Below, one piece after another: positions 9,264 through 19,137 of a stretch of 64,000 nucleotides of DNA. The stretch comes from Flavobacterium nitratireducens (GTDB taxonomy: Bacteria > Bacteroidota > Bacteroidia > Flavobacteriales > Flavobacteriaceae): assembly GCF_029625335.1 (NCBI RefSeq), contig NZ_CP121111.1, positions 1,922,001 through 1,986,000 on the forward strand, written 5' to 3'. Position 1 is the first letter of the stretch; the number at the start of each line of letters is the position of its first letter. A model generated the notes under the pieces. That model did not search any database. It had not been told where the DNA came from and saw nothing but the letters and a program-made list of their open reading frames with translations. The position numbers and the translations under genes were made by a program.

Positions 9264-10896
9264 ATTTTTAAAATGTTTCTGTAAGTAGCAACATCGTTCA
9301 AAATCTTAACCGATTTTTTAATCTCTGAATTGCTTCTCATATAATACGCGTAAAAACCTTCTTGATATTGATATCGTTTAATAATTTCTTCTAAAAGTAA
9401 ATTCTTAATTTCTTCCTGATTAGTATCAATTTGAGCCTCCGACGATTTTTGAACTGCCGTCAATAACTGATTGTATTCGGAAATAATAGCGGCATCAATT
9501 GCCTCTTTTTTTGCCAGTGCCAATGTGTTTTTCAAAGACTCTTCGGTTTCAGTATCTAAATTAATCTTTTGACTTTTCAAAAACTGTTTAAAATCCTGAA
9601 AGTCAGCATTAGTGAAATTTGGTATTTCATTACCCAAATTGGGATGCTTATAAAAATACGTAGTGGCATAATTAAAAATACCGTCGTTCTTAATCAAAGC
9701 ATTAGCGATCACACTGGTTTTTGATTCTGGCATTTGGACATCTGGCAAAATTCCTCCTCCATCATAAACTGTTCTTCCTTTGCGTGTTTTAAACGAATTA
9801 TAACTGGTTTCTTTTGTTCGTATAGCCAAACCATTTTTGTCTTTATGCGCATAATCCAAAGCCTGAATACATCTTCCAGAAGGCGTAAAATACCTCGAAA
9901 TGGTCACTTTTAACTGGGTGTTATAGGTTAAATCAATTGGTTTTTGAACCAAACCTTTCCCAAAACTTCTGCTACCTACAATAACGGCACGATCTAAATC
10001 CTGTAGTGCACCGGAAACAATTTCCGAAGCCGAAGCACTCTTATCATTGACAATAATTACCAATGGAATATCCAAGTCAATAGGATCAAATGCGGTTTTA
10101 TAAGTGTTATTGTGTTTTTCGTTGATGGATTTGGTGGTGACAATTACTTCGTTTTTGGGAACAAATAAATTACAAATATTAACCGCTTCATTCAAAAGTC
10201 CCCCAGGATTGTTTCGCAAATCCAAAACAATTTGCTGAGCGCCTTGTTTTTTTAGTTCTAACAAAGCTTCTTTAGTTTCATTAGATGCTTTTCGGTTAAA
10301 ACGACTTAAAACGATATAACCTGTTTTGTCATCAATTTTTGCAAAATAGGGAACCGACTTAATTTCTACCTCATCCAAAGTTATTTGAGTGGAATACAAC
10401 TTCCCTTGACGCAGGTATTTAATATCAATTTTTGTATTCTTAGCCCCTTTTAATAACTGAGAAGCATCTTCTTTTAAATCGGCCATTTGTATGTCGCCAA
10501 TTTGTACTATCTCATCTCCAGCCTTAAAACCAGCTTTATCGGCTGGAAAATTTTTATATACTTCACGTAAAATTAATTTCCCTGATTTTTGAGTTATTAA
10601 AGCGCCAATTCCCGTATACTCTCCGGTATTATTGATCTTAAATTTTAATACATCTTGTTCATTAAAATAAACCGTATACGGATCTAAACTGGCTAGCATC
10701 CCTTTGATAGCGGTATCCATCAATTCGCCTGCATTGGTTTCATCTACATAATTGGTATTCAATTCCTTGAATAGTGTCGTGAAAATTTCGATTTGCTTAG
10801 CAATTTCAAAAAAATCATCTTTAAAACTAGAACCAATGAAAATAAAAGCCGAAGCGACTACAGGAATGATGTATTTTTTTGGAAAGAAAATTTCAT
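9260..10896 (-). pseudogene. S41 family C-terminal processing peptidase, frameshifted just after the start codon
   Basis: Periplasmic CtpA/Prc-type serine protease. It has a PDZ domain (GEYTGIGALITQKSGKL ... FPADKAGFKAGDEIVQIG) followed by the tail-specific protease domain, with the Ser of NDKSASASEIVSGA and the Lys of RSFGKGLVQ forming the expected Ser-Lys dyad. The uninterrupted frame reaches only to 10762 and has no ATG. The ATG at 10894-10896 is followed by AAA TTT TCT and soon a stop. Adding one A (one T in the plus-strand TTT at 10891-10893) joins MKIFFPKKYIIPVVASAFIFIG, a plausible signal anchor, to the rest and gives 545 residues. Either a sequence error or a broken start. rnpA lies upstream. 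Confidence 0.85.
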
Positions 10897-10987
10897 AATA
10901 TTATTAATTGTGAATTACTAAAATAACAATTTATCAGTAATAAAAAGGAAATAGAATAACTATCTAAGTAATTAATAGTAAACCAAT

Positions 10988-11374
10988 TTAGGGGTTTTCT
11001 TTTTTTAAAACCTGAGCCACAAACTTTTCAAACAACTGAATGGTTTTGGTATTAATCTCATCGTAAGACAAACGCTCTTTGGTTTGATAAAAAAACATAA
11101 AGCAATACGGTTTATCTAAATTATCTAGTAGAATATGCTTATTTAAACGATAGGTTTCGCGAAGAATGCGTTTGAAACGATTTCGATCCACTGCTTTTTT
11201 AAAATACTTTTTAGAAACCGAAATACCCATTTTGATTTTCTCATTTTCATTCAACGTCCCCGAATGATACACCAAACGCAAGGGATATTTTGAAACTGAT
11301 TTTCCTTCAGAGAACAACAATCCAATGCTAATTTTGCTTTTAAGTTTTTCGTTCTTTGGATAGTTAAAGTTCAT
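10988..11374 (-). CDS. rnpA: Ribonuclease P protein component
   Basis: Protein subunit of RNase P, which helps the catalytic RNA mature tRNA 5' ends. The 128 residues include the family signature VSKKYFKKAVDRNRFKRILRE (RNR box). rpmH, the usual upstream neighbour in other phyla, is absent; the S41 protease follows instead. The divergent acyltransferase gene starts 125 bases away, with a TAnnTTTG box for each direction in the gap. Confidence 0.96.
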   Translation of the reverse strand: MNFNYPKNEKLKSKISIGLLFSEGKSVSKYPLRLVYHSGTLNENEKIKMGISVSKKYFKKAVDRNRFKRILRETYRLNKHILLDNLDKPYCFMFFYQTKERLSYDEINTKTIQLFEKFVAQVLKKENP

Positions 11375-11406
11375 TTAGTGTCTAATAAATATTATAATTC
11401 AGACAA

Positions 11407-11414
11407 CAAAGGTA
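11407..11414 (-). promoter_or_regulatory. Candidate -7 element of rnpA
   Basis: On the minus strand this reads TACCTTTG, an exact TAnnTTTG match, 33 bases before the rnpA ATG. No convincing -33 box is seen. Confidence 0.5.
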
Positions 11415-11474
11415 CAATTTAACGCTAAACCTACTTATTATTTAGGTTTTAAATACCGCTAAAAAATTATTTCA

Positions 11475-11482
11475 TACTTTTG
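11475..11482 (+). promoter_or_regulatory. Candidate -7 element of the acyltransferase gene
   Basis: TACTTTTG matches TAnnTTTG and ends 17 bases before the ATG at 11500. A T-rich GGTTTT about 24 bases upstream could serve as a weak -33 box. Confidence 0.5.
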
Positions 11483-11499
11483 CAGCTAATTTTTTTAAA

Positions 11500-12234
11500 A
11501 TGCAAAAACTTATTTCCTATCCTATATCGGTTATTTATTATTTGTGTTTTGGACTTACATTAGTCATTTTCCACCCTATTCAATGGTTTTGCCTCAATGT
11601 TTTTGGGTATCAGGCGCACAAAAAAAGTGTTGATTATTTAAACTTTTTTTTGCTAAAATGTACTAACTTAGTAGGAACAACCTATTCATTCAAAAACAGA
11701 GAACTTATTCCTGAGGGAGTACCTTTGGTATTTGTAGCCAATCATCAAAGTATGTACGATATAATTGCTATGATATGGTATTTGCGTAAATTTCATTGTA
11801 AATTTGTAAGTAAGAAAGAGTTAGGCAAAGGAATCCCAAGTGTTTCTTATAACTTAAGACATGGAGGAGCTGCTTTGATAGACAGAAAAGACCCTAAACA
11901 AGCGATTCCCGAAATAAAAAAATTAGGAGATTATATTGAAAAGAATACACGATCAGCAGTAATTTTTCCAGAAGGCACCCGAAGCAAAACCGGAAAACCC
12001 AAAGAATTTGCCCAAACTGGCTTGAAAATATTGTGTAAAAGCGCACCATCCGCCTATATTGTTCCTGTAAGCATTAATAATTCATGGAAAATGGTAAAAT
12101 TTGGTTTTTTTCCTGTTGGTTTAGGAAATCATCTTACCTTTGTAATTCATAATCCACTTAAAGTGAGCGATTATAATTTTCCTGAATTAATGGAGAAGAC
12201 GGAAAGTGCAGTAGTAAAAGGAATACAATTTTAA
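11500..12234 (+). CDS. 1-acyl-sn-glycerol-3-phosphate acyltransferase (PlsC-type)
   Basis: Membrane-associated acyltransferase that would acylate lysophosphatidic acid in phospholipid synthesis. An N-terminal hydrophobic segment (about residues 8-28) precedes the acyltransferase domain with the HX4D motif NHQSMYD and the FPEGTRS substrate-binding motif, plus YIVPVSI near the end. 244 residues is normal. The acyl-ACP desaturase starts 10 bases downstream, so the pair is probably one operon coupling acyl desaturation with phospholipid assembly. Confidence 0.92.
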   Translation: MQKLISYPISVIYYLCFGLTLVIFHPIQWFCLNVFGYQAHKKSVDYLNFFLLKCTNLVGTTYSFKNRELIPEGVPLVFVANHQSMYDIIAMIWYLRKFHCKFVSKKELGKGIPSVSYNLRHGGAALIDRKDPKQAIPEIKKLGDYIEKNTRSAVIFPEGTRSKTGKPKEFAQTGLKILCKSAPSAYIVPVSINNSWKMVKFGFFPVGLGNHLTFVIHNPLKVSDYNFPELMEKTESAVVKGIQF

Positions 12235-12244
12235 TACATATAAA

Positions 12245-13231
12245 ATGTCAATAAAAAACATTCGATTAGAAGTTATGCAGTTTTTGGAAAAAAACGTGAC
12301 TGGCTACATGGATCAATACTTGATTCCAGTGGAACAAATCTGGCAGCCATCGGATTTTTTACCCAATTCTGAAGGAGATAATTTCTTAGAAGAAGTAAAA
12401 GAATTACGCGAAATCTCAAAAGATTTACCTTATGATTTTTGGGTAGCTATGGTAGGTGACATGATTACCGAAGAGGCACTTCCTACCTATGAAAACTGGT
12501 TAATGGAAGTAGAAGGAGTTGATAATGAAGGAAGAAACGGTTGGTCAGCTTGGGTACGTCAATGGACCGGTGAAGAAAATCGCCATGGTGATTTGTTAAA
12601 TAAATACTTGTACTTATCAGGTCGTGTAAACATGCGCGAAATTGAAATGACAACCCAACACCTTATCAATGACGGTTTCGACATTGGTACTGGTAGAGAC
12701 CCATATAAAAACTTCGTTTACACTAGTTTCCAAGAATTAGCTACTTACATTTCTCATAACCGAGTTTCGCAATTAGCCAAAAAATATGGTGATAAGAAAT
12801 TATCTAAAATGTGTAAAATGATTGCTGGAGACGAAATGCGTCATCACCACGCTTATAGCCATTTTGTGAGCGAAATTTTCAAAGTAGATCCAAGCGAAAT
12901 GATGCTTGCTTTTCAATACATGATGAAAGCTAAAATCGTGATGCCAGCACATTTCCTGAGAGAATCAGGAGCTAAAATAAGTTCGGCATTTGAATTATTT
13001 TCTGATTCAGCACAGCGTATTGGAGTTTATACAGCCCAAGATTATGTTGAAATTATGCAGAAATTGATTGACAAATGGGAAATTGAAAAAATATCTGGAT
13101 TAACTGATGAAGCCGAAAAAGCTCGTGATTACTTAATGAAATTACCAGCAAGAATGGCTAAAATCTCTGAAAGATTAGTTATCCCTAAAGAATCGCACAT
13201 TTTCAAATGGGTTGAACCTGCAAGATTATAG
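12245..13231 (+). CDS. Acyl-ACP desaturase (soluble di-iron, type 2)
   Basis: Soluble di-iron fatty-acid desaturase of the plant stearoyl-ACP delta-9 type. The two iron-ligand motifs are visible as EENRHG (near residue 111) and DEMRHH (near residue 198), each an ExxRH box, with further Glu ligands upstream (ITEEALPTYE). The 328-residue length suits the family. It introduces a double bond in acyl-ACP using O2 and reduced ferredoxin. It sits 10 bases after the PlsC-like gene and is followed by an intrinsic terminator about 120 bases downstream. Confidence 0.93.
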   Translation: MSIKNIRLEVMQFLEKNVTGYMDQYLIPVEQIWQPSDFLPNSEGDNFLEEVKELREISKDLPYDFWVAMVGDMITEEALPTYENWLMEVEGVDNEGRNGWSAWVRQWTGEENRHGDLLNKYLYLSGRVNMREIEMTTQHLINDGFDIGTGRDPYKNFVYTSFQELATYISHNRVSQLAKKYGDKKLSKMCKMIAGDEMRHHHAYSHFVSEIFKVDPSEMMLAFQYMMKAKIVMPAHFLRESGAKISSAFELFSDSAQRIGVYTAQDYVEIMQKLIDKWEIEKISGLTDEAEKARDYLMKLPARMAKISERLVIPKESHIFKWVEPARL

Positions 13232-13244
13232 ATTTCAGATTGAA

Positions 13245-13262
13245 GATTAACGATTTTTGATT
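13245..13262 (+). repeat. Dispersed 18-mer gattaacgatttttgatt, copy 1
   Basis: This 18-mer recurs exactly at 61794-61811, where it forms one arm of a hairpin. Here it lies in a degenerate TTTCAGATT-rich spacer after the desaturase gene. A similar but diverged spacer occurs near 24045-24080. Confidence 0.6.
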
Positions 13263-13349
13263 TCAGATTTGGTTTGAAATAGAAAAATGATTTTTGATTT
13301 TTTCAATTGAAATTACCATTGAAATTGATTTTTGCTATTAATATATACT

Positions 13350-13390
13350 GCTGATTTTTGAGGTTTAGACTTTAAAAATCAGCTTTTTTT
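13350..13390 (+). terminator. Intrinsic terminator after the PlsC-desaturase pair
   Basis: GCTGATTTTT / AAAAATCAGC hairpin with a 14-base loop and a seven-T tail. Confidence 0.85.
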
Positions 13391-13405
13391 ATTCCAAAGC
13401 TACAC

Positions 13406-14056
13406 ATGAACACAAATTTAATAAATAACACCATCCTTTTTGTAAAAGAAAAATTAGAAAATGCCGAAGGCGGACACGACTGGTTTCATATCGAAAGAGT
13501 ATATAGAAACGCTTTATTAATTGCTCAAGAGGAAAAATGCGATTTGCAAATCGTGCAATTAGGCGCATTACTTCATGATATAGCCGATAGTAAATTTCAC
13601 AATGGCGACGAGTCTATTGGCCCAAAAATAGCCCGTGAGTTTTTAGAATCGCAACAACTTGATTCTGAAAAAATCAGTAATGTTATTGCTATCATTGAAA
13701 ACATTTCATTTAAAGGCGGAAATTTTGAAAAGAAATTCAGTTCGATAGAATTAGATATCGTTCAAGACGCTGATCGATTAGACGCCATAGGAGCCATAGG
13801 AATAGCTCGCGCATTCAATTATGGTGGTTTTAAAAATAGAGCATTATACAACCCTAAAATTGCTCCTAAATTAGACATGAGTACTGAGGAATACAAAAAG
13901 AGCCAGGCACCTACCCTCAATCACTTTTACGAAAAACTATTATTGCTTAATGACAAAATGAATACTACTACAGCTAAAAAGATTGCTGAAGAAAGACATC
14001 GTTTTATGGAAAGCTTTTTGGCTCAGTTTTATGCCGAATGGGATGGGGTAAAATAA
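13406..14056 (+). CDS. HD-domain phosphohydrolase
   Basis: Cytosolic metal-dependent phosphohydrolase of the HD superfamily (YedJ-like group). The metal ligands are visible in order: HDWFHIERV (His-Asp at about 24-25), LLHDIAD (the HD pair at about 57-58) and the QDADRLDAIGAIGIARAF box (Asp at about 117). 216 residues. The first His-Asp with the later HD pair and the DADRLDA motif is typical of this subgroup, whose substrate (possibly a nucleotide) is not fixed. It follows a terminator and is probably transcribed alone. Confidence 0.85.
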   Translation: MNTNLINNTILFVKEKLENAEGGHDWFHIERVYRNALLIAQEEKCDLQIVQLGALLHDIADSKFHNGDESIGPKIAREFLESQQLDSEKISNVIAIIENISFKGGNFEKKFSSIELDIVQDADRLDAIGAIGIARAFNYGGFKNRALYNPKIAPKLDMSTEEYKKSQAPTLNHFYEKLLLLNDKMNTTTAKKIAEERHRFMESFLAQFYAEWDGVK

Positions 14057-14192
14057 ATCTTGGAAAAAATTAATTGCTTTATAATTAATTTCAATTGCAT
14101 ATATTCATGCATTTTAACAGTTTACTTGTTGTTTTTACCGCAATTAACAAATATTTATGAGCGCCTACTTTCAAAAATTGTATTTGAAAAAT

Positions 14193-14200
14193 TAGCTTTG
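14193..14200 (+). promoter_or_regulatory. Candidate -7 element of the efflux locus
   Basis: TAGCTTTG, an exact TAnnTTTG match, ends 8 bases before the ATG at 14209. If used, the transcript would begin almost at the start codon, which favours the second ATG at 14215 or a nearly leaderless mRNA. Confidence 0.45.
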
Positions 14201-14208
14201 CATCAGAA

Positions 14209-14628
14209 ATGAGAATGAGAATCAAACATATTCTAACTTTGTGTCTGCTGTTACTTATTAGTAACAATAGCTTGTTTGCTCATACTCCAGTCAAATCGTT
14301 CATTTTTGTTCAAACATCAATTCAAGATGAGTCGGTTTTTACCAAAAAAATCCAGCTTTCGGACTTAACAGATATTACTACTCCAACAAAAGAAACCGAG
14401 GCAAAAAAAGAAATAATTACGGATTATGAAGAAGAAGATTCTGAAATCCTAAACGGTAAAAAACAACTTGAAAAAACGATTTCCTATATCGCATTTTCAA
14501 GCTCATTACCACCCTCTTTTTTAACGAATTACAACTATAACTCTTTAGCAAAATCCTTTTGCAAAGCGTTTTTTTATTTACCATCATTTACCTCACTTTA
14601 CATTATCTTCGAGGTATTTCGTATTTGA
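14209..14628 (+). CDS. Unknown secreted or membrane protein preceding the RND operon
   Basis: 139-residue protein not assigned to a family. It begins with a signal peptide-like stretch (ILTLCLLLLISNNSLFAH), followed by a polar, acidic middle (about residues 60-85, with DYEEEDSE) and an aromatic, moderately hydrophobic C-terminus (SLPPSFLTNYNYNSLAKSF ... FYLPSFTSLYIIFEVF). It lies 155 bases upstream of the membrane-fusion gene of the efflux operon, same strand, and may be cotranscribed. An alternative start is ATG 14215. Function unknown. Confidence 0.6.
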   Translation: MRMRIKHILTLCLLLLISNNSLFAHTPVKSFIFVQTSIQDESVFTKKIQLSDLTDITTPTKETEAKKEIITDYEEEDSEILNGKKQLEKTISYIAFSSSLPPSFLTNYNYNSLAKSFCKAFFYLPSFTSLYIIFEVFRI

Positions 14629-14783
14629 TTTTTTCTTCTTACTAAGCACATCTATTGTTGCTTATTACTACTTTATTTCTTGCCGCAATTAATAAAAGCA
14701 AGAAAATAGAGCTCAATTTGCTGTTGTTTATCATTTTCACAACAAAATACAATCCTAATATTTTATCGTTAAAAAAAACTATC

Positions 14784-15866
14784 ATGAAAAAGAATGCAAT
14801 TTTCATTGGTCTACTGGCTGCTATATGCACTATTGGATGTAATTCACACAAAGAAGAAAAAAAGGAAGAGAGGACATTTCAAGTAACAAATCCTGTGGCG
14901 ATGGATACCTCAATAATTAAAGAATACGTTTGCCAAATTCACTCTATTCGTCATATCGAATTGAGAGCAATGGAAAAAGGATACCTTCAAAAAATAAGCG
15001 TTGACGAAGGTCAGAAAGTTAGAAAAGGGCAATTGATGTTCCAAATCATGCCTAACATTTACCAAGCCGATTTACAAAAAGCAAAAGCAGAAGGAAATGT
15101 TGCTGCAATTGAATACAAAAACACGAAACTTTTAGCCGATAGTAAAGTAGTTTCTCCAAACGAATTAGCGCTTTCAAGAGCTAAATACGACAAAGCAAAA
15201 GCCGAAATTGACCTTGCTAAAACCCATTTAGGATTTACTACTGTTAGAGCACCTTTTGACGGCGTAATGGACCATTTAATGGCTAGAGAAGGAAGTTTGC
15301 TAGAAGAAGGTGAATTATTGACTTCACTTTCAGACAACAGTAAAATGTGGGTGTATTTTAATGTTCCTGAAGCCGAATACTTAAACTACATGGAAAGTGC
15401 TAACAAGAACAAAAAAGAAAAAGTACAACTTTTAATGGCTAATAATCATGTATTTGATCAAACAGGAGTGGTAGAAACCATTGAAGGAGAATTTAACAAT
15501 GAAACCGGAAACATTGCCTTTAGAGCCACATTTCCTAACCCAAAAGGGATTTTAAGACACGGTGAAACAGGTTCTATTTTGATGACTGTTCCGTTGAAAA
15601 ATGCATTACTGATTCCTCAAAAAACAACTTTTGAAGTATTAGACAAACGCTATGTTTTTGTAATTGATAAAAACGGAGTAGTTAGACAAAGAGAAATTAC
15701 TATTGGAACCACTTTAGAAAACCTTTTTGTTGTTAAAAAAGGATTGCAGGAAAGCGATCACATTTTATTAGACGGTTTACGATTGGTTAAAAACAACGAA
15801 AAAATAAAATACAAAGTTGAAAATGCGAAACATGTATTAACACATCTTGATGTTTACGCCGAGTAA
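14784..15866 (+). CDS. RND efflux periplasmic adaptor (membrane-fusion lipoprotein)
   Basis: AcrA/HlyD-type adaptor bridging the inner-membrane RND pump and the outer-membrane channel. The start at 14784 gives a lipoprotein signal (IFIGLLAAICTIGC); the open frame extends further upstream but that part lacks signal character. Typical adaptor features follow: the barrel-sandwich half-motif RHIELRAMEKGYLQKISVDEGQKVRKGQLMFQI, a coiled-coil hairpin (about residues 95-145), then TTVRAPFDGVMDHLMAREGSLLEEGELL, and the beta-barrel and membrane-proximal domains. 360 residues. The pump gene follows after 22 bases. Confidence 0.92.
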   Translation: MKKNAIFIGLLAAICTIGCNSHKEEKKEERTFQVTNPVAMDTSIIKEYVCQIHSIRHIELRAMEKGYLQKISVDEGQKVRKGQLMFQIMPNIYQADLQKAKAEGNVAAIEYKNTKLLADSKVVSPNELALSRAKYDKAKAEIDLAKTHLGFTTVRAPFDGVMDHLMAREGSLLEEGELLTSLSDNSKMWVYFNVPEAEYLNYMESANKNKKEKVQLLMANNHVFDQTGVVETIEGEFNNETGNIAFRATFPNPKGILRHGETGSILMTVPLKNALLIPQKTTFEVLDKRYVFVIDKNGVVRQREITIGTTLENLFVVKKGLQESDHILLDGLRLVKNNEKIKYKVENAKHVLTHLDVYAE

Positions 15867-15888
15867 TCAACCTTAAAAATACAACAAA

Positions 15889-18800
15889 ATGTTTAAAAAG
15901 TTTATTCAAAGACCGGTCTTAGCGATTGTAATTTCGGTCATCATTGTATTTATGGGTTTGCTTGCTATCAAACAATTACCCATTTCACAATTCCCTGAAA
16001 TTGCGCCTACCACTGTAAACATCTTTATCGCCTATCCAGGTTCGAGTTCAGATGTATTAGTAAAATCAACCTTAATCCCATTGGAAACAGCCATTAATGG
16101 TGTGCCAGGAATGCGTTATATTGCCTCGGATGCTACCAGTGCTGGTGAAGGAACCATTCGTGTAATTTTTGAACCCGGAACCGACCCCAACGTCGCCGTT
16201 ATTAGGGTAAAAACTAGGGTCGACCAAGTAATGCCCTTACTACCCGACTTAGTACAACGTGAAGGGGTTATCATTACTCCAGTCCAACCAAGTATGTTGA
16301 TGTATGTGGATTTATACAGCAAAAAAGGACATGAAGCAGATGAAAAATTCCTTTACAACTATGCCTATACCAACATGCTTCGTGAAATACAACGTATCGA
16401 CGGTATTGCCAGTGCACAAATCTTAGGTAGCCGTAAATATGCGATGCGTATTTGGTTAAAACCAGACCGTATGCGTGCTTACAATATTTCGGCAGAAGAA
16501 GTAATGGAAGCCATGCAGGAACAAAGTATCCTTGCCAGACCAGGACGTTTAGGGCAAAGTTCTGGGATAAAATCGCAATCCCTTGAATATGTTTTAACCT
16601 ATAAAGACAGATATTCGACTCCACAAGAATACAAAGATATAATTATCAGAGCCAATTCGAATGGGGAAGAAATAAAACTAGGTGATATTGCAAATGTAGA
16701 ATTAGGAAGTGAATTTTATGACATCTACGACAATTTAGACGGAAAACCATCTGCATCCATCGTATTAAAACAAACACTTGGAACAAACGGTAGCGATGTA
16801 ATTAAAGCCGTTAAACTTAAATTAAAAGAATTAGAAAAGGATCTTCCTCCGGGAGTAGGCTACAAAATCAGTTATGACGTATCCAGTTTCTTAAATGCTT
16901 CTATCGAACAAGTTATAGATACGCTTAGAGATGCCTTCATTCTCGTATCCATAGTCGTATTCCTGTTCTTAGGCGATTGGCGATCGACACTAATTCCAGT
17001 TATTGCCGTTCCCGTTTCGTTGATTGGAGCATTCTTTGTTATGCAAATGTTTGGCTTATCCATCAACTTGATTACGCTCTTTGCCTTAGTATTAGCCATT
17101 GGTATTGTAGTCGATGATGCTATTGTTGTGGTGGAAGCCGTTCACGTAAAAAAGGAAGAAGAACATCTCAGTCCATTTAAGGCATCTAAAGCCGTTTTAG
17201 GTGAAATTGGTGGTGCTATTATTGCGATTACATTGGTAATGGTTTCAGTATTCATTCCTATTTCGTTCATGTCTGGACCAGTTGGGGTATTCTATCGTCA
17301 ATTCTCTATTACAATGGCAGGATCTATCATCATTTCTGCAGTTGTAGCCTTGACACTTACACCGGTTCTTTGTGCCATGTTATTAAAAAACAACCATGGT
17401 CAACCAAGAAAAAAATCACCAATTGATCGATTTATTGATTGGTTTAACAAAGGCTTTGAAAAACTTACTGGACACTATATTGGCATATTAAAACACATTG
17501 TAAACCGTAGAGTTATCACTTTTGGAATCTTAATCGGATTTAGTGTGGCAACCTATTATACAAACCAAACTCTTCCTGCTGGATTTATCCCAAGTGAGGA
17601 TCAAGGAATGATTTATGCCATCATTCAAACACCTCCAGGAACTACCTTAGAACGTACCAATGATGTTGCTAAAAAACTACAGAAAATCTGTGAAGAAATC
17701 GACGGAGTTTCTTCTGTATCTTCTTTAGCAGGTTATGAAATCATGACCGAAGGTCGTGGATCGAATGCCGGAACCTGTTTGATTAACTTAAAACCTTGGG
17801 AAGAAAGAAGCCATTCTGTACATGAAATCATGGAAGAATTGGAAGAAAAATCAAAAAATCTAGGTGCGGTTATTGAATATTTTGAACCACCTGCAGTACC
17901 AGGATTTGGTTCTTCTGGAGGTTTCTCTTTACGTTTATTGGATAAAACCAATGGAACCGATTATCAGGAATTCCAAAAGGTAAATAATGATTTCCTTGCC
18001 GAATTAGAAAAACGCAAAGAATTAACAGGAATCTTTACTTTTTATTCTGCTAATTATCCGCAATTGAAATTAGACATTGATAACAAAGCGGCAATGCAAA
18101 AAGGAGTTACTATCAAAAAAGCGATGGACAATCTGAACATCCTTATTGGTAGTACGTACGAACAAGGTTTTATAAAATTTGGTCAATTTTTCAAAGTATA
18201 CACACAAGCAGGACCTGAATACCGAAGAATCCCTTCGGATTTAGAAAATTTATTTGTGAAAAATGAAGCTGGCGAAATGGTACCTTACTCTTCTTTTATG
18301 AAAGTAAAAAAAGAACTAGGGCCTAATGAGATTACCCGATACAACCTCTACAACTCGGCTGCCATTAGAGGATTACCAGCTAAAGGATACACCAGTGCCG
18401 ATGCGATTAATGCCATCAAAGAGGTCGCTCAATTAAAGTTACCAAGAGGCTACGACATTGCCTGGGAAGGTTTGTCGTATGATGAAGCTAACAGAGGGAA
18501 TGACGCCATGTATGTATTTGGAATCGTATTAATCTTCGTTTATCTGGTTTTAGCGGCACAATATGAAAGTTTCTTATTGCCATTAGCCGTATTGCTATCG
18601 TTACCAGTAGGTTTCTTTGGTTCATTTGCTTTACTACAACTCATGGGATTATCTAATGACGTTTATGCTCAAATTGGGGTTATCATGCTTATTGGATTAC
18701 TGGGTAAAAATGCCGTATTGATTGTAGAAGTCGCCGTCCAGAAACGGGCTCAGGGTATGAGTATAGTTGATTCGGCAATAGAAGGAGCTAAACTTCGTTT

Positions 18801-19137
18801 CCGTCCTATTTTGATGACTTCCTTTGCCTTTATCGCTGGGTTAATTCCGTTAGTTCTTGCTACTGGAGCCGGAGCTATTGGTAACCGAACTATTGGAGGA
18901 TCGGCCATGGGAGGAATGATTATAGGAACCCTATTTGGAGTCTTTGTAATTCCTGGATTGTATTACATTTTTGCTAAAATGAGTGATGGCCGTAATATGA
19001 TTCAAGACGAACATAACGAACCTGTATCAGAGGAATTCATGAGAGTTAGCGAAGGCGATAGTAAGCTGAAATTGAAGCTAAAAGAAATGAACAAACTATT
19101 GAAAAATTTAATGAAAAAAGAGGAAGAAAATGAATAA
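15889..19137 (+). CDS. RND multidrug efflux pump, inner-membrane subunit (AcrB/HAE1 type)
   Basis: Proton-driven efflux transporter of 1082 residues with the twelve-helix RND layout. TM1 (IVISVIIVFMGLLAI) follows FIQRPVLA; the periplasmic porter loop comes next; TM4 carries the proton-relay pair in GIVVDDAIVVVE; after the second large loop comes the repeated half with GLLGKNAVLIVEVA and RFRPILMTSFAFIAGLIPL. The 50-residue charged C-terminal tail (from about 1035) is cytosolic. The gene overlaps the outer-membrane factor by eight bases, so translation is probably coupled. Substrates cannot be predicted, but the HAE1 class suggests hydrophobic or amphiphilic drugs. Confidence 0.97.
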   Translation: MFKKFIQRPVLAIVISVIIVFMGLLAIKQLPISQFPEIAPTTVNIFIAYPGSSSDVLVKSTLIPLETAINGVPGMRYIASDATSAGEGTIRVIFEPGTDPNVAVIRVKTRVDQVMPLLPDLVQREGVIITPVQPSMLMYVDLYSKKGHEADEKFLYNYAYTNMLREIQRIDGIASAQILGSRKYAMRIWLKPDRMRAYNISAEEVMEAMQEQSILARPGRLGQSSGIKSQSLEYVLTYKDRYSTPQEYKDIIIRANSNGEEIKLGDIANVELGSEFYDIYDNLDGKPSASIVLKQTLGTNGSDVIKAVKLKLKELEKDLPPGVGYKISYDVSSFLNASIEQVIDTLRDAFILVSIVVFLFLGDWRSTLIPVIAVPVSLIGAFFVMQMFGLSINLITLFALVLAIGIVVDDAIVVVEAVHVKKEEEHLSPFKASKAVLGEIGGAIIAITLVMVSVFIPISFMSGPVGVFYRQFSITMAGSIIISAVVALTLTPVLCAMLLKNNHGQPRKKSPIDRFIDWFNKGFEKLTGHYIGILKHIVNRRVITFGILIGFSVATYYTNQTLPAGFIPSEDQGMIYAIIQTPPGTTLERTNDVAKKLQKICEEIDGVSSVSSLAGYEIMTEGRGSNAGTCLINLKPWEERSHSVHEIMEELEEKSKNLGAVIEYFEPPAVPGFGSSGGFSLRLLDKTNGTDYQEFQKVNNDFLAELEKRKELTGIFTFYSANYPQLKLDIDNKAAMQKGVTIKKAMDNLNILIGSTYEQGFIKFGQFFKVYTQAGPEYRRIPSDLENLFVKNEAGEMVPYSSFMKVKKELGPNEITRYNLYNSAAIRGLPAKGYTSADAINAIKEVAQLKLPRGYDIAWEGLSYDEANRGNDAMYVFGIVLIFVYLVLAAQYESFLLPLAVLLSLPVGFFGSFALLQLMGLSNDVYAQIGVIMLIGLLGKNAVLIVEVAVQKRAQGMSIVDSAIEGAKLRFRPILMTSFAFIAGLIPLVLATGAGAIGNRTIGGSAMGGMIIGTLFGVFVIPGLYYIFAKMSDGRNMIQDEHNEPVSEEFMRVSEGDSKLKLKLKEMNKLLKNLMKKEEENE

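Noticed and set aside
14655..14783. N-terminal extension of the efflux adaptor to 14655
   Set aside because: The in-frame upstream part lacks signal features, while ATG 14784 gives a clean lipoprotein signal peptide.
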